From Oleiphilus messinensis (GTDB lineage Bacteria; Pseudomonadota; Gammaproteobacteria; Pseudomonadales; Oleiphilaceae), in NCBI RefSeq assembly GCF_002162375.1, contig NZ_CP021425.1, positions 717,501 to 781,500 of the forward strand: 64,000 bases of DNA, given 5' to 3'. The position numbers were made by a program, and so were the translations under genes. Numbering within the stretch: position 1 is the stretch's first letter; each line of letters starts with the position of its first letter. This document shows positions 10,970 through 22,700 of this stretch, piece after piece. The notes under the pieces are model-generated. The model was not told where the DNA came from. It did no database searches and was given only the letters and a program-made list of their open reading frames with translations.

Positions 10970-11593
10970 GTGCGTTGGATTGTATTTACACTTATCTTGG
11001 CGAACCTTGTGCTACTAATTCAGGGGCGTTCCAATGTGGATGGGGGGGGTGTATCTCCGCGTTTGTCCAAGGTTGGTGAGGTTTTTAGTGTAATTCGACT
11101 GGAATTTATTGAAAGAAATGCAGATGTTCATAGTTTTTGTGAGCTGGTGGGGCCACTACGCAAGCCTGATGCAGAACTGGTTTATCGAATGCTAGAGCGA
11201 AGTGATGTTCAATGGATTGAGCAGTCTGTTCAGAGATCGCCGAACTATTGGGTGTACATTGAGCCTAGGGTTGATCGTGCAAATGCTGTAGCTTTAATGC
11301 GTGATTTGAAAGATAGAGGTATTGATAGTTTTGTAATTACTCAAGGATTCCTCAATAATGCGGTAAATCTTGGTGTTTTTGAAAATATTGATTCGGCAAA
11401 AAAGTTAAAAATTATGCGTGAGGCGCTTGGTTTTCCCATATCTATCAGAGCAAAGCCGAGGCAGAAAGTGATTTATTGGTTGAGTTTTGAGCGGTCGGAC
11501 GCGGTAAAGTGGGATCTGGTCGACATTTCACGTCTTAGTGATAAAAAAATGCCGGAAAGACGAAAAATATTTTGTAAAAGTGTTGATTCTTAG
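10970..11593 (+). CDS. SPOR-domain-like membrane-anchored protein
   Basis: The 207-residue product has one N-terminal membrane segment (residues 3-17) and is otherwise periplasmic in prediction. Residues about 90-160 resemble a SPOR domain: NYWVYI, an alpha helix rich in Ala/Leu, then NLGVFENIDSAKKL. SPOR domains bind denuded septal peptidoglycan. In Pseudomonas a SPOR-type gene occupies the same place between birA-coaX and the tRNA cluster, which supports the call. The start is GTG. An eight-base G tract (11042-11049) lies in codons 25-27. Sequence similarity to the domain is loose, so the exact family is less certain than the topology. Confidence 0.65.
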   Translation: MRWIVFTLILANLVLLIQGRSNVDGGGVSPRLSKVGEVFSVIRLEFIERNADVHSFCELVGPLRKPDAELVYRMLERSDVQWIEQSVQRSPNYWVYIEPRVDRANAVALMRDLKDRGIDSFVITQGFLNNAVNLGVFENIDSAKKLKIMREALGFPISIRAKPRQKVIYWLSFERSDAVKWDLVDISRLSDKKMPERRKIFCKSVDS

Positions 11594-11611
11594 AATGAGT
11601 TCACTTAGTAT
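11583..11611 (+). promoter_or_regulatory. Probable tRNA operon promoter
   Basis: TTGATT (11583-11588) and TAGTAT (11606-11611) are separated by 17 bases and followed by a GC-rich discriminator GCGGCC, typical of stringently controlled stable RNA promoters. The predicted transcription start is about 20 bases before the first tRNA. The -35 element overlaps the end of the preceding gene. Confidence 0.55.
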
Positions 11612-11638
11612 AGCGGCCTCTCGAAACGAGGGAGTAGA

Positions 11639-11714
11639 GCTGGCGTAGCTCAGTTGGTAGAGCAGCTGACTTGTAATCAGCAGGTCGGGGGTTCGATTCC
11701 GTCCGCCAGCTCCA
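11639..11714 (+). tRNA. tRNA-Thr (anticodon TGT)
   Basis: 76 bases with encoded CCA. The acceptor stem GCTGGCG/CGCCAGC, anticodon loop CTTGTAA and T arm GTTCGATTC are all present. It is first in a cluster whose order (Thr-Tyr-Gly-Thr) equals thrU-tyrU-glyT-thrT of E. coli. Confidence 0.97.
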
Positions 11715-11742
11715 TTTTTTAAGTTTTGCTGTACTCGTTTTA

Positions 11743-11826
11743 GGAGGGGTTCCCGAGTGGCCAAAGGGATCAGACTGTAAATCTGACGCGAAAGCTTCGG
11801 TGGTTCGAATCCACCCCCCTCCACCA
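11743..11826 (+). tRNA. tRNA-Tyr (anticodon GTA)
   Basis: 84 bases with a class II variable arm and encoded CCA. The acceptor GGAGGGG/CCCCTCC and anticodon loop CTGTAAA are clear. Confidence 0.97.
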
Positions 11827-11832
11827 CTATTT

Positions 11833-11907
<75 letters not shown>

Positions 11908-11922
11908 AGTTTATCGGATCAA

Positions 11923-11998
11923 GCTCATATAGCTCAGTTGGTAGAGCACTACCTTGGTAAGGTAGAGGTCACCGGTTCAAATCCGGTTATGAGCTCCA
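11923..11998 (+). tRNA. tRNA-Thr (anticodon GGT)
   Basis: 76 bases with encoded CCA. Acceptor stem GCTCATA/TATGAGC and anticodon loop TTGGTAA. In E. coli and Pseudomonas a tuf gene follows this tRNA; here the next feature is tRNA-Trp 33 bases later. Confidence 0.97.
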
Positions 11999-12031
11999 CT
12001 CTTAGGGTGGCGATTTGGTGGAAGTTTCTGC

Positions 12032-12107
<76 letters not shown>

Positions 12108-12127
12108 TTTGTTTGGCAAGGTTCTTT

Positions 12128-12502
12128 ATGAGTTCTCAAACTGACTCTTCTGGTGGTGCGTTAGATTTTCTGAAGTGGTTGGCAGTTTTAGCGTTGGTTG
12201 TCGCTGGGGTTGTTGGTAACTACTACTATTCCTCTTTTGATCAGTCCCTCTTGTATCGTGTTTTGGCGTTGTTGCTGCTCTCTGTTGTGGCGGTTGCTAT
12301 AGCTTTGACCACGGTAAAAGGTAAGCAGTTTTCTGGGTTGATGAAAGAGTCCCGCCTTGAGATTAGAAAGGTGGTTTGGCCAACCCGGCAGGAACTGGTG
12401 CAAACAACCATGATTGTTGTGGTTTTTGTGTTGGTTGTCGCCTTAATGTTGTGGGGCTTGGATTCGCTGGTTAGCTGGCTGGTTTCTGGCGTCATCGGGT
12501 AA
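12128..12502 (+). CDS. secE: Preprotein translocase subunit SecE
   Basis: The small membrane subunit clamps SecY in the SecYEG channel. The 124-residue product has three predicted membrane segments (about residues 15-33, 42-60 and 93-115), as in long gammaproteobacterial SecE. The conserved cytoplasmic amphipathic stretch [13 protein letters not shown] precedes the last segment. I chose ATG 12128, because the longer open frame from 12047 runs through tRNA-Trp. It is 13 bases upstream of nusG, the usual pairing. Confidence 0.96.
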   Translation: MSSQTDSSGGALDFLKWLAVLALVVAGVVGNYYYSSFDQSLLYRVLALLLLSVVAVAIALTTVKGKQFSGLMKESRLEIRKVVWPTRQELVQTTMIVVVFVLVVALMLWGLDSLVSWLVSGVIG

Positions 12503-12515
12503 GAAAGGGGGAGTT

Positions 12516-13049
12516 GTGGCCAAGCGTTGGTATGTTGTTCATGCTTATTCAGGTTATGAAAAGCATGTTATGCGTTCTCTTAAAGAGCAAGTTGCTCTTA
12601 AAGGAATGGAAGATAAGTTTGGTGAGATTTTGGTCCCGACCGAAGAAGTGGTCGAGATGCGGGATGGGAAAAAGCGCAAGAGTGAGCGAAAGTTCTATCC
12701 CGGTTACGTTTTGGTGCAGATGGATATGGATGAGGAGAGTTGGCACTTGGTTAAGTCCACTCCTCGCGTTATGGGCTTTATCGGGGGGACTCCTGATAAG
12801 CCGGCGCCGATTACCGATGCAGAAGCGGCTGCGATTTTGCAGCGAGTAGAGAGTGGGGCTGACAAGCCGAAGCCCAAGACTTTGTTTGAGCCTGGTGAGA
12901 TTGTGCGTGTAATTGAAGGGCCGTTTGCGGACTTTAATGGTGTGGTCGAAGAGGTGGATTATGAAAAGAGTCGGGTCAAAGTGGCGGTTTTGATTTTTGG
13001 GCGCTCTACGCCTGTGGATTTAGAGTTTAGTCAGGTTGAAAAAGACTGA
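12516..13049 (+). CDS. nusG: Transcription termination/antitermination factor NusG
   Basis: NusG binds the RNA polymerase clamp and links it to Rho or to ribosomal S10. The 177-residue product starts with the NGN domain ([14 protein letters not shown]) and ends with a KOW domain ([17 protein letters not shown] near residue 128). Length equals the usual 177-181. The start codon is GTG with GGGGGAG just upstream. Confidence 0.98.
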   Translation: MAKRWYVVHAYSGYEKHVMRSLKEQVALKGMEDKFGEILVPTEEVVEMRDGKKRKSERKFYPGYVLVQMDMDEESWHLVKSTPRVMGFIGGTPDKPAPITDAEAAAILQRVESGADKPKPKTLFEPGEIVRVIEGPFADFNGVVEEVDYEKSRVKVAVLIFGRSTPVDLEFSQVEKD

Positions 13050-13105
13050 ATTTTTTAGGCTTTGAAGTGTGGCTCACTTGTCAAAGTGAGTGTTAATGGG
13101 AAGTT

Positions 13106-13130
13106 GGGGAGCCGAAAGGCGTTAGAACCC
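13106..13130 (+). promoter_or_regulatory. Candidate ribosomal protein L1 binding site on the rplK leader
   Basis: GGG-A-GCC-GAAA-GGC-GTTAGAA-CCC would fold into two short helices separated by an asymmetric loop, the general form of the L1 target in 23S rRNA and in L11-L1 leaders. It lies 13 bases before rplK. A separate hairpin CTCACTT-GTCA-AAGTGAG (13073-13090) precedes it. The assignment rests on shape and place, not on a covariance search. Confidence 0.55.
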
Positions 13131-13142
13131 TGGGAGTAAGTT

Positions 13143-13574
13143 ATGGCTAAGAAAGTCTCAGCTTATATCAAGCTGCAAGTTAAGGCCGGTCAGGCCAATC
13201 CAAGTCCCCCTGTTGGTCCTGCGTTGGGTCAGCACGGTGTAAATATTATGGAGTTTTGTAAGGCGTTCAATGCTCAAACGCAAAATTTAGAGCCTGGATT
13301 GCCAACTCCTGTTGTAATTACCGTATACAGTGATAAAAGTTTTACCTTTATTACCAAGACGCCTCCGGCTTCAATTCTGTTGAAGAAAGCTGCAGGTATT
13401 AAAAGCGGTAGTGGGCGACCAAATACTGAGAAAGTGGGTACTGTAAACCGCTCTCAGTTGGAAGAGATTGCGAAAACTAAAGAGCCTGATTTGACTGCGG
13501 GTGATTTAGATGCGGCGGTTCGTACGATTGCTGGTACGGCTCGCAGCATGGGCTTGAATGTGGAGGGCGTTTGA
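13143..13574 (+). CDS. rplK: 50S ribosomal protein L11
   Basis: L11 forms the GTPase-associated stalk base with L10 and is needed for RelA activation. The 143-residue length and the N-terminal proline-rich segment [18 protein letters not shown] match the family; the lysines near the N terminus are PrmA methylation targets. The stop codon is one base before the rplA start. Confidence 0.98.
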   Translation: MAKKVSAYIKLQVKAGQANPSPPVGPALGQHGVNIMEFCKAFNAQTQNLEPGLPTPVVITVYSDKSFTFITKTPPASILLKKAAGIKSGSGRPNTEKVGTVNRSQLEEIAKTKEPDLTAGDLDAAVRTIAGTARSMGLNVEGV

Positions 13575-13575
13575 A

Positions 13576-14274
13576 ATGGCTAAGTTAACCAAGCGTCAAA
13601 AGCTGATTAACGAGAAAGTGGAAGCAGGCAAAGCTTACGGGATCGAAGAGGCCGTTCAGTTGCTGGCGGAGCTTTCTGGAAATGTGAAGTTTGTTGAGTC
13701 CATTGATGTGGCAATCAATTTAGGTATTGATGCTCGTAAATCTGACCAAGTTGTTCGTGGTTCTACTGTGTTGCCAAATGGTACTGGTAAGGATGTTCGA
13801 GTGGCTGTGTTTACCCAGGGTGCGAACGCTGAGAAGGCAAAAGCAGCTGGTGCAGATATTGTTGGTATGGACGATTTGGCTGAGCAGGTTAAGGCTGGAG
13901 AGTTGAACTTCGACGTTGTAATAGCGTCTCCAGATGCTATGCGTGTTGTGGGGCAGTTGGGGCAAATCTTGGGTCCCCGTGGATTGATGCCTAACCCAAA
14001 AGTTGGCACCGTGACGCCTGATGTTGAGACCGCAGTTAAAAATGCTAAGGCGGGCCAGGTTCGTTATCGAAATGACAAGAACGGTATCGTTCATTGCTCT
14101 TTGGGTAATGCAGAATTTACAGGTCAAGCTATCAAAGAAAATCTTGAATCACTTCTAGCTGATTTGAAAAAGGCAAAACCTGCTGCAGCTAAAGGTGTGT
14201 ACATGAAGAAAGTTACTTTGTCCTCTACTATGGGGCCAGGGTTGCTGATTGATCAAAGCACAGTTGCGATCTAG
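13576..14274 (+). CDS. rplA: 50S ribosomal protein L1
   Basis: L1 forms the mobile stalk at the E site and represses its own operon by binding the leader. The product is 232 residues; [18 protein letters not shown] near residue 132 is the family signature. ATG 13576 is chosen over an in-frame upstream ATG at 13558, which lies inside rplK. Confidence 0.98.
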   Translation: MAKLTKRQKLINEKVEAGKAYGIEEAVQLLAELSGNVKFVESIDVAINLGIDARKSDQVVRGSTVLPNGTGKDVRVAVFTQGANAEKAKAAGADIVGMDDLAEQVKAGELNFDVVIASPDAMRVVGQLGQILGPRGLMPNPKVGTVTPDVETAVKNAKAGQVRYRNDKNGIVHCSLGNAEFTGQAIKENLESLLADLKKAKPAAAKGVYMKKVTLSSTMGPGLLIDQSTVAI

Positions 14275-14468
14275 TAGCTGAGCTAAAAAAATACTTTGTG
14301 GTCAGGCGAAAGCCGGGCTGTCAAAGACCGCAGGTGGGTGTAATCATCCTTAATTTAGCCTGCGCAGACGGTGAACCTACTCTCTGAGAAGTACACCGTA
14401 GGGTGCTCAACGCAAGTTGAGTGTTTGAAAGTAGCTGGTTAACTCCAGCGCTACTAAGGAGAAATCCA
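14275..14468 (+). promoter_or_regulatory. rplJ leader (L10(L12)4 autoregulatory region)
   Basis: The 194-base gap between rplA and rplJ has no coding frame and is rich in short inverted repeats, for example CTCAACGCAAGTTGAG (14406-14421). Its position corresponds to the long structured leader bound by the L10-L12 complex to control rplJL translation. I could not map the kink-turn that defines the binding site, so the call is largely positional. Confidence 0.6.
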
Positions 14469-14999
14469 GTGGCAATTGGACTCGAAGACAAAAAAGCGAT
14501 CGTCGCTGAAGTCAACGAGGCTGCCGGTAAAGCGCTGTCGGTTGTTATCGCTGATTACCGAGGAGTCACATCTGCGGATATGACTGCTTTGAGAAGTCAG
14601 TGCCGTGAGCAGCAAGTTTACATGCGTGTTGTACGTAACACGTTGGCTAAGCGTGCAGTAGACGGAACCGAATTCGAATGTATTAAAGATGCGTTGGTTG
14701 GACCAACAATTCTGGCGTTTTCTAACGAAGATCCTGGTGCGGCTGCCCGCATTTTGAAAGATTTCGCTAAAGAAAACGACAAATTCGAAATTAAAGCGCT
14801 GGCTGTTGGTGGCGAACTGATGGGTGTTGAACAAATCGATCGATTGGCTAAATTGCCAACGAGAGATCAAGCGTTGTCCATGTTGGCCAATGTTATTCAA
14901 GCGCCTATTACCAAGCTTGCACGTACCTTCAATGAAATACCAACCAAGGTTACACGTGTAGTTGCTGCAGTTCGTGATCAAAAGCAAGACGCGGCCTAA
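14469..14999 (+). CDS. rplJ: 50S ribosomal protein L10
   Basis: L10 anchors the L7/L12 dimers to the ribosome. The 176-residue product begins [15 protein letters not shown] and has the typical C-terminal helix that binds L12. The start is GTG 14469 with AAGGAG at 14456-14461; an in-frame ATG 48 bases upstream would add 16 unrelated residues. Confidence 0.98.
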   Translation: MAIGLEDKKAIVAEVNEAAGKALSVVIADYRGVTSADMTALRSQCREQQVYMRVVRNTLAKRAVDGTEFECIKDALVGPTILAFSNEDPGAAARILKDFAKENDKFEIKALAVGGELMGVEQIDRLAKLPTRDQALSMLANVIQAPITKLARTFNEIPTKVTRVVAAVRDQKQDAA

Positions 15000-15038
15000 C
15001 AGTTATTAATTTAATTTAATTTTCAGGAGAATAGGGTC

Positions 15039-15413
15039 ATGGCTCTGTCCAAAGAAGAAATTCTAGATGCAATCGCTGAAATGAGTGTTATGGATGTTGT
15101 AGCACTGGTTGAAGCAATGGAAGAAAAATTCGGCGTTTCTGCTGCTGCAGCTGTAGCCGTTGCTGCAGGTCCAGCAGGTGATGCTCCAGCTGCTGCTGAG
15201 CAAACCGAGTTTGATGTTGTTCTGGCTTCTGCTGGCGACAAGAAAGTGAATGTTATCAAGGTAGTTCGTGGTATCACTGGTCTGGGCTTGAAAGAAGCTA
15301 AGGCTATGGTTGATGGCGCGCCAGCTACTGTTAAAGAAGCCGCAAGCAAAGAAGAAGCTGAAGCTGCTAAGAAAGAACTCGAAGAAGCAGGTGCTACTGT
15401 CGAGCTTAAGTAA
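15039..15413 (+). CDS. rplL: 50S ribosomal protein L7/L12
   Basis: The stalk protein recruits translation factors. The 124-residue product has the N-terminal dimerisation region, an Ala-rich hinge (about residues 37-55) and the C-terminal factor-binding domain with [21 protein letters not shown] good AGGAGA binding site lies 8 bases before ATG. Confidence 0.98.
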   Translation: MALSKEEILDAIAEMSVMDVVALVEAMEEKFGVSAAAAVAVAAGPAGDAPAAAEQTEFDVVLASAGDKKVNVIKVVRGITGLGLKEAKAMVDGAPATVKEAASKEEAEAAKKELEEAGATVELK

Positions 15414-15453
15414 TAGTGCTCAGTCACAAACAGTTTTTACTGTTTTAGGAAAT

Positions 15454-15482
15454 GGCTGGCAGCCCAGGCTGCCGGCCTTTTT
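15454..15482 (+). terminator. rplL-rpoB attenuator
   Basis: GGCTGGCAGC-CCAG-GCTGCCGGCC forms a 10-bp stem with a single T-G pair, followed by five T residues. A partial terminator at this place lowers rpoBC expression relative to rplJL in E. coli; the sequence supports the same arrangement here. Confidence 0.85.
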
Positions 15483-15512
15483 CCGTTGTATGTGCTATAT
15501 ATAGACATTGCC

Positions 15513-15518
15513 TATAAT
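15513..15518 (+). promoter_or_regulatory. Possible internal rpoB promoter (-10 only)
   Basis: TATAAT matches the -10 consensus exactly and is followed by an overlapping TACAAT (15518-15523), but no well spaced -35 element is visible. If active, it would let rpoBC escape the attenuator just upstream. Confidence 0.3.
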
Positions 15519-15608
15519 ACAATCGACCTTTGGGTTCGTGCTTACTAGCACGCCGAGACTATCCACCAGGATAAATTCCTCGTACCAAGTTTAATCTGGG
15601 GAAATCTA

Positions 15609-18600
15609 ATGACATACTCATATACTGAGAAAAAGCGGATTCGTAAAGACTTTGGAAAACATCCTACCGTAATGGATGTTCCCTACCTATTGTCCATTCA
15701 ATTGGATTCCTATCAAGATTTTTTGCAAAGAGATACCTCGTCGACGGACAGACAGGAAACAGGCCTGCACGCGGCGTTTAAATCTGTTTTTCCAATTCTC
15801 AGTTTTTCCGGCAATGCTGCATTGGAGTACGTAAGTTACCGACTTGGCGAGCCTGCTTTCGATGTGAAGGAGTGCCAGTTGCGAGGTGTGACTTATGCTG
15901 CTCCACTAAGAGTCAAAGTGCGCCTTATTATTTATGATAAAGAATCTTCTAATAAAGCCATAAAAGATATTAAAGAGCAGGAAGTCTACATGGGCGAAAT
16001 GCCGCTCATGACTGAAAACGGTACATTTGTCATTAATGGTACTGAGCGTGTAATTGTTTCTCAGTTACACCGTTCCCCTGGTGTGTTTTTTGATCATGAT
16101 AAAGGGAAAACCCACTCTTCAGGTAAGTTGTTATACTCCGCAAGGATTATTCCTTATCGTGGTTCCTGGTTAGACTTTGAGTTTGATGCCAAAGATTGTT
16201 TGTTTGTTCGTATCGATCGTCGTCGTAAGTTACCCGCGTCAATACTATTGCGTGCATTAGGTTATGAAGCCGAAGAAATACTGGATATGTTCTTCGAGAC
16301 CGGATCGTTCTTGCTTGAGGGTGATTCTTGCAAGTTTGAATTGGTTCCCAGTCGCCTGAGGGGTGATATTGCAACTTTCGATATTAAAGGGCCAGACGGT
16401 AAAGTTATCGTTGAAGAGGGCCGTCGTATTACCGCACGACATATTCGTCAATTGGAAAAGTCCGAGATCCAAGAGTTAGATGTTCCGACGAATTATTTGG
16501 TTGGGAAAGTTCTCGCCAAGAATCTGATCGACCAAGATACGGGTGAGATCATTGCGGAGTGCAACACTGAAATCACAGAAGATCTCATTGAAAAGCTTCG
16601 AGCAGCTAACATCGAACGAATTGATACGCTGTACACTAACGAGCTGGATTGTGGTGCATTTATCTCGGATACGTTGCGTATAGATCCAACTCGAAATCAG
16701 TTAGAGGCTTTGGTTGAGATCTATAGAATGATGCGACCTGGTGAGCCGCCAACTAAAGAATCTGCGGAAAACCTGTTTTTCAACTTGTTCTTTACTGATG
16801 AACGTTATGATCTGTCTGCTGTGGGTCGTATGAAGTTTAATCGCAGAATCGGCAAATCGGAAATTACCGGTCCTGGCGTGTTGGATAAAGAAGATATTAC
16901 CGCTGTTATGCGTACGCTGATTTCGATCCGTAACGGTAAAGGCAGTGTGGACGATATCGACCATCTGGGCAATCGACGTATTCGTTCAGTGGGTGAAATG
17001 GCGGAAAATCAATTCCGTGTTGGATTGGTCCGTGTCGAGCGTGCGGTTCGCGAACGCCTGAGTATGGCTGAGTCTGAGGGATTGATGCCGCAGGATTTGA
17101 TCAATGCTAAGCCGGTTGCTGCTGCTGTTAAGGAATTCTTTGGTTCGAGTCAGTTATCGCAGTTTATGGATCAGAATAACCCCTTGTCAGAGGTTACTCA
17201 TAAACGTCGTGTTTCCGCCTTGGGGCCAGGTGGTCTGACCCGCGAGCGGGCCGGTTTCGAAGTTCGAGACGTCCACCCCACGCATTACGGTCGAGTCTGT
17301 CCAATCGAAACGCCTGAAGGGCCGAATATCGGGTTGATCAACTCGTTGGCAACTTATGCGCGCACCAATGATTATGGTTTCCTGGAAAGTCCGTATCGTA
17401 AGGTGGTGGATGGTATCGTTTCTGACGATATTGAATACTTGTCCGCTATCGAAGAAAGCGAATTTGTAATCGCACAGGCAAGTGCAGCTACGGATGACGA
17501 AGGGCGATTAATCGATGAACTCGTTACAGTACGGCATCAGAATGAATTTACTGTAATGCCTCCTGAGCGAGTGAATTATATGGATGTGTCACCTCGTCAG
17601 GTCGTATCTGTTGCTGCCTCTTTGATCCCGTTCCTGGAGCACGATGATGCAAACCGGGCTTTGATGGGATCGAACATGCAGCGTCAGGCTGTGCCGACCT
17701 TGCAAGCCGAGAAGCCGCTGGTAGGTACCGGCATTGAGCGTATTGTGGCACAGGACTCGGGCGTTTGTGTGGTAGCTCGTCGCGGTGGTGAAATCGAAAG
17801 CGTAGATGCTGCACGTATTGTTGTTCGGGTCAATGATGATGAAACGCCAGCGGGTGATGCGGGTGTGGATATTTATAACCTAACCAAATACACGCGTTCA
17901 AACCAGAATACCTGTATTAACCAGCGCTCTTTGGTAAGTGTTGGGGACCAAGTGGAGCGTGGTGATGTATTGGCGGATGGTCCGTCTGTTGATATGGGTG
18001 AGCTGGCACTGGGGCAAAATATGCGAATCGCATTCATGCCTTGGAACGGCTACAACTTCGAGGACTCCATACTGGTATCCGAGCGAGTTGTGCAAGAAGA
18101 CCGGTTCACTACTATTCATATACAAGAGCTGACTTGTGTAGCACGTGATACTAAGCTGGGAAGCGAAGAAATTACTGCGGATATTCCGAATGTTAGCGAA
18201 AGCGCTCTGGCCAAGCTTGATGAGTCGGGGGTTGTCTACATCGGTGCTGAGGTTGGCCCCGGTGATATCCTCGTCGGGAAGGTCACGCCTAAAGGCGAAA
18301 CACAATTAACGCCGGAAGAAAAATTGTTGCGCGCGATTTTCGGTGAAAAAGCATCTGATGTGAAAGATACATCCCTACGGGTTTCTACCGGTACCCGCGG
18401 TACCGTAATCGATGTTCAAGTCTTCACGCGGGATGGTGTTGAGAAGGATCAGCGTGCTGTTGATATTGAGAAGGCTGAGCTCGATAAATTCCGTAAAGAT
18501 TTGAAGGATGAGTATCGGATTGTAGAGGCCGCCACCTTTGAGCGTTTGAAGAATACGCTTGTAGGTAAAGAGGTTATTGGTGGTTCTGGTGTTCAAAAAG

Positions 18601-19688
18601 GTGATGTGCTTAGCCCGGAAGTTCTGGATAGCTTTGACAAAGAGCAGTGGTTCAAATTACGCATGGCTGATGATTCTCTCAATGAATTGTTGGAGAAAGC
18701 CGAAAATCAGTTGAATGAGCGTAAGCTGGATCAGGAAGATCGTTTCGAAGACAAGAAACGAAAACTTCAAACTGGTGATGATTTGGCTCCCGGCGTACTG
18801 AAAATTGTTAAGGTGTATGTGGCCGTTAAGCGTCGCATTCAGCCAGGCGATAAAATGGCTGGACGCCACGGTAACAAAGGGGTTATCTCTGTAATCATGC
18901 CTGTTGAAGATATGCCATACGACGAGCATGGTGAACCGGTGGATATCGTACTTAATCCACTTGGTGTACCGTCTCGAATGAACGTTGGTCAGGTACTCGA
19001 AACCCATTTGGGCGCGGCAGCAAAAGGGTTGGGGAATAAGATCAATCGTATGATTCAGCAGCAAAAGCAGGTTGCTGAGATTCGAGGTTTCCTGGAGCAG
19101 ATTTATAATGAGTCTGGTAATGAGACCAAGAGAGAGGATCTGGCAGGATTGTCTGACTCTGAAATTTTGGTCTTGGCCAAAAACCTGACGAAAGGTGTTC
19201 CAATTGCAACTCCGGTATTTGATGGAGCCAAAGAGTCAGAGATCAAAGAGCTGCTAAGATTGGCTGATCTGAATGATAGTGGTCAGTTCACCCTCTATGA
19301 TGGTCGTACCGGTGAGGAGTTTGATCGCCAGGTCACTGTTGGTTACATGTACATGCTGAAATTGAACCACTTGGTTGATGACAAAATGCATGCTCGTTCC
19401 ACTGGATCATACAGTCTGGTAACGCAGCAGCCATTGGGTGGTAAAGCTCAATTTGGTGGTCAGCGATTCGGTGAGATGGAAGTGTGGGCGCTCGAAGCGT
19501 ACGGTGCCGCCTATACGTTGCAAGAGATGCTCACAGTTAAATCGGATGATGTTAACGGCCGAACCAAAATGTACAAAAATATCGTGGATGGAGACCACCG
19601 TATGGAGCCGGGTATGCCCGAGTCCTTCAATGTACTGGTGAAAGAAATCCGCTCCTTGGGTATCGATATTGAGCTGGAGTCGGAGTAA
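15609..19688 (+). CDS. rpoB: DNA-directed RNA polymerase subunit beta
   Basis: The 1359-residue product is the core catalytic beta subunit, close to the Pseudomonas length. The rifampicin-binding cluster reads [20 protein letters not shown] and [20 protein letters not shown], all at wild-type positions. The C terminus contains [20 protein letters not shown], which contacts beta prime. The leader from the attenuator to ATG is 126 bases, and rpoC follows after 70 bases. Confidence 0.99.
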   Translation: MTYSYTEKKRIRKDFGKHPTVMDVPYLLSIQLDSYQDFLQRDTSSTDRQETGLHAAFKSVFPILSFSGNAALEYVSYRLGEPAFDVKECQLRGVTYAAPLRVKVRLIIYDKESSNKAIKDIKEQEVYMGEMPLMTENGTFVINGTERVIVSQLHRSPGVFFDHDKGKTHSSGKLLYSARIIPYRGSWLDFEFDAKDCLFVRIDRRRKLPASILLRALGYEAEEILDMFFETGSFLLEGDSCKFELVPSRLRGDIATFDIKGPDGKVIVEEGRRITARHIRQLEKSEIQELDVPTNYLVGKVLAKNLIDQDTGEIIAECNTEITEDLIEKLRAANIERIDTLYTNELDCGAFISDTLRIDPTRNQLEALVEIYRMMRPGEPPTKESAENLFFNLFFTDERYDLSAVGRMKFNRRIGKSEITGPGVLDKEDITAVMRTLISIRNGKGSVDDIDHLGNRRIRSVGEMAENQFRVGLVRVERAVRERLSMAESEGLMPQDLINAKPVAAAVKEFFGSSQLSQFMDQNNPLSEVTHKRRVSALGPGGLTRERAGFEVRDVHPTHYGRVCPIETPEGPNIGLINSLATYARTNDYGFLESPYRKVVDGIVSDDIEYLSAIEESEFVIAQASAATDDEGRLIDELVTVRHQNEFTVMPPERVNYMDVSPRQVVSVAASLIPFLEHDDANRALMGSNMQRQAVPTLQAEKPLVGTGIERIVAQDSGVCVVARRGGEIESVDAARIVVRVNDDETPAGDAGVDIYNLTKYTRSNQNTCINQRSLVSVGDQVERGDVLADGPSVDMGELALGQNMRIAFMPWNGYNFEDSILVSERVVQEDRFTTIHIQELTCVARDTKLGSEEITADIPNVSESALAKLDESGVVYIGAEVGPGDILVGKVTPKGETQLTPEEKLLRAIFGEKASDVKDTSLRVSTGTRGTVIDVQVFTRDGVEKDQRAVDIEKAELDKFRKDLKDEYRIVEAATFERLKNTLVGKEVIGGSGVQKGDVLSPEVLDSFDKEQWFKLRMADDSLNELLEKAENQLNERKLDQEDRFEDKKRKLQTGDDLAPGVLKIVKVYVAVKRRIQPGDKMAGRHGNKGVISVIMPVEDMPYDEHGEPVDIVLNPLGVPSRMNVGQVLETHLGAAAKGLGNKINRMIQQQKQVAEIRGFLEQIYNESGNETKREDLAGLSDSEILVLAKNLTKGVPIATPVFDGAKESEIKELLRLADLNDSGQFTLYDGRTGEEFDRQVTVGYMYMLKLNHLVDDKMHARSTGSYSLVTQQPLGGKAQFGGQRFGEMEVWALEAYGAAYTLQEMLTVKSDDVNGRTKMYKNIVDGDHRMEPGMPESFNVLVKEIRSLGIDIELESE

Positions 19689-19758
19689 CTCCAGCCTCAT
19701 TATCGGCATTAATCTGGGAATTCACGATAAATTACTCTCCATCTGGAGTTAAAAGCTG

Positions 19759-22700
19759 ATGAAAGATTTATTAAATTTACTCAAGAGCCAAAACAACAAA
19801 CAAGAGTTTGATGCCATCCGAATCGGTCTGGCCTCACCAGAAATGATTCGCTCTTGGTCATTTGGTGAAGTTAAGAAGCCAGAGACGATCAACTATCGAA
19901 CGTTTAAGCCAGAGCGTGATGGCTTGTTCTGTGCCAAGATTTTTGGTCCGATCAAAGATTACGAGTGCTTGTGTGGAAAGTACAAACGTCTCAAGCATCG
20001 TGGTGTTATTTGTGAGAAGTGTGGTGTAGAAGTTGCGCTTGCGAATGTGCGTCGTGAGCGAATGGGGCATATCGAGCTCGCGAGTCCTGTAGCGCATATT
20101 TGGTTTTTGAAATCACTGCCGTCTAGAATTGGCTTGCTGTTGGATATGACGCTCAGAGATATTGAGCGTGTGCTTTATTTCGAGTCCTTTATTGTAATTG
20201 ATCCAGGTATGACTACGCTCACTCGAGGTCAGTTGCTGAGTGATGAGCAATATTACGAAGCACTTGAAGAGTTTGGCGATGAGTTCGATGCAAAAATGGG
20301 TGCGGAAGCTGTTCAGGCCCTGCTTGCAGATATTGATCTGGATGAAGAGATCGCTCGTCTTCGCGAAGAGATTCCGGCGACAAACTCAGAAACTAAGATC
20401 AAGAAGCTGTCAAAACGTCTGAAGCTGTGTGAGGCCTTTGCTGGATCCGGTAATAAGCCGGAGTGGATGATCTTCGAGGTTCTCCCGGTTCTTCCGCCTG
20501 ATTTGCGGCCTTTGGTGCCGTTGGATGGTGGTCGATTCGCTACGTCGGATCTGAATGATTTGTATCGACGGGTAATCAACCGAAATAATCGCTTGAAGCG
20601 TCTGCTGGAATTGAGTGCGCCGGATATAATTGTGCGCAACGAAAAGCGTATGCTACAAGAGTCAGTTGACGCATTGCTTGACAATGGTCGTCGCGGGCGC
20701 GCAATCACGGGCTCCAACAAGCGTCCATTGAAGTCCCTGGCAGATATGATCAAGGGTAAGCAGGGTCGTTTCCGTCAAAACCTTTTGGGTAAGCGAGTTG
20801 ATTATTCTGGTCGTTCCGTAATCGTTGTCGGCCCGAGCCTGAGATTGCATCAGTGTGGTTTGCCGAAAAAGATGGCGCTTGAGTTATTCAAGCCGTTTAT
20901 TTTTAGCAAGCTAGAGCACCGTGGTTTAGCTACAACGATCAAAGCAGCCAAAAAAATGGTTGAGCGTGAAACTGCCGAAGTTTGGGATATTCTGGCGGAA
21001 GTAATTCGTGAGCATCCGGTTATGCTCAACCGTGCACCAACACTTCACCGTTTGGGAATTCAGGCTTTTGAGCCAGTCCTGATCGAGGGTAAAGCGATCA
21101 ATTTGCACCCTCTGGTTTGTGCGGCTTACAACGCCGATTTCGATGGCGACCAGATGGCGGTACACGTACCGCTCACTCTGGAGGCTCAGTTGGAAGCTCG
21201 TGCGCTGATGATGTCTACAAACAATGTGTTGTCTCCTGCTAATGGTGAACCTATCATTGTGCCGTCTCAAGATGTGGTCTTGGGTTTGTACTACATGACT
21301 CGGGAGAAAATTAACGCCCGTGGTGAAGGCATGGTGTTCTCTGATGTTGCCGAAGTGCACCGTGCTTTCGGTGCAAAAAAAGTGCATCTCCAGGCTAAGG
21401 TTAAAGTTCGAATAAAGCAGTGGGAAGCGCTGGAATCCGGCGAGTTCGAGTCACGCTACGAGCTGGTTGATACAACTGTTGGTCGTTCTTTGCTTTTTGA
21501 TATCTTACCTAAGGGGCTGCCTTTTGAGTTGGTCAACCAGGCAATGACGAAAAAGGCTATATCCCGATTGATTAACCGTTCGTATCGCCAGTGCGGCCTG
21601 AAAGATACGGTTATTTTTGCGGATCAACTGATGTATCTCGGGTTTTCCCAAGCGACGATGTCCGGTTCTTCGATTGGTGTAAACGATTTTGTTATTCCCG
21701 ATTCGAAGAAGCCGATCATCGATGCCGCCGAGAATGAAGTAAAAGAGATTGAGTCTCAGTTTGCCACGGGCTTGTTGACCCAGGGTGAGAAGTACAACAA
21801 GGTTATTGATATCTGGTCCCGAGCGAATGATAAAGTCGCAAAAGCGATGATGGAAACGCTGGGTAAAGAGATGGTTGTCAATCGTGATGGTGATGAGGTT
21901 GCACAGGACTCGTTCAACTCGGTTTATATGATGGCGGATTCAGGGGCGCGGGGTTCTGCGGCTCAGATTCGTCAGTTAGCGGGGATGCGCGGATTGATGG
22001 CCAAGCCGGATGGCTCGATCATCGAAACACCCATTACTGCGAACTTCCGGGAAGGTTTGAACGTACTCCAGTACTTTATTTCAACTCACGGTGCTCGTAA
22101 AGGTCTTGCGGATACCGCTCTGAAAACAGCTAACTCAGGATATTTGACGCGTCGACTGGTCGATGTCGCTCAGGATCTTGTTGTAACCGATTTTGACTGT
22201 GGTACTGAAGAAGGTCTGTTGACCACGCCATTGATTGAAGGCGGAGACGTTGTTGTGCCGTTGGGCGATCGTGTTCTCGGGCGTGTAACGGCAAAAGATG
22301 TTTTTGCTCCGGGTAATGATGTTGATGCAGTGTTTCCCGCGGGTACATTTTTGGACGAGGCCGCAGTAGCCGGTCTGGAGAGTGCTGGGGTTGATGAAGT
22401 TTGGGTTCGTTCGACGATTACCTGTAATACGCGCTATGGTGTGTGTTCCAAGTGTTATGGACGAGATCTGGCACGTGGTCACCTCGTTAATGTCGGTGAG
22501 GCTGTTGGTGTTATCGCAGCACAATCGATTGGTGAGCCAGGCACCCAGCTGACCATGCGTACGTTCCACATCGGTGGTGCAGCTTCCAGAGCCTCTGCAG
22601 TCGATAATATTCAGGTTAAGCACGGCGGTACCGTTCGTTTGCATAACATGAAGTTTATTGAGCGTAATGACGGGCAATTGGTGGTTGTGTCCCGTTCTTC

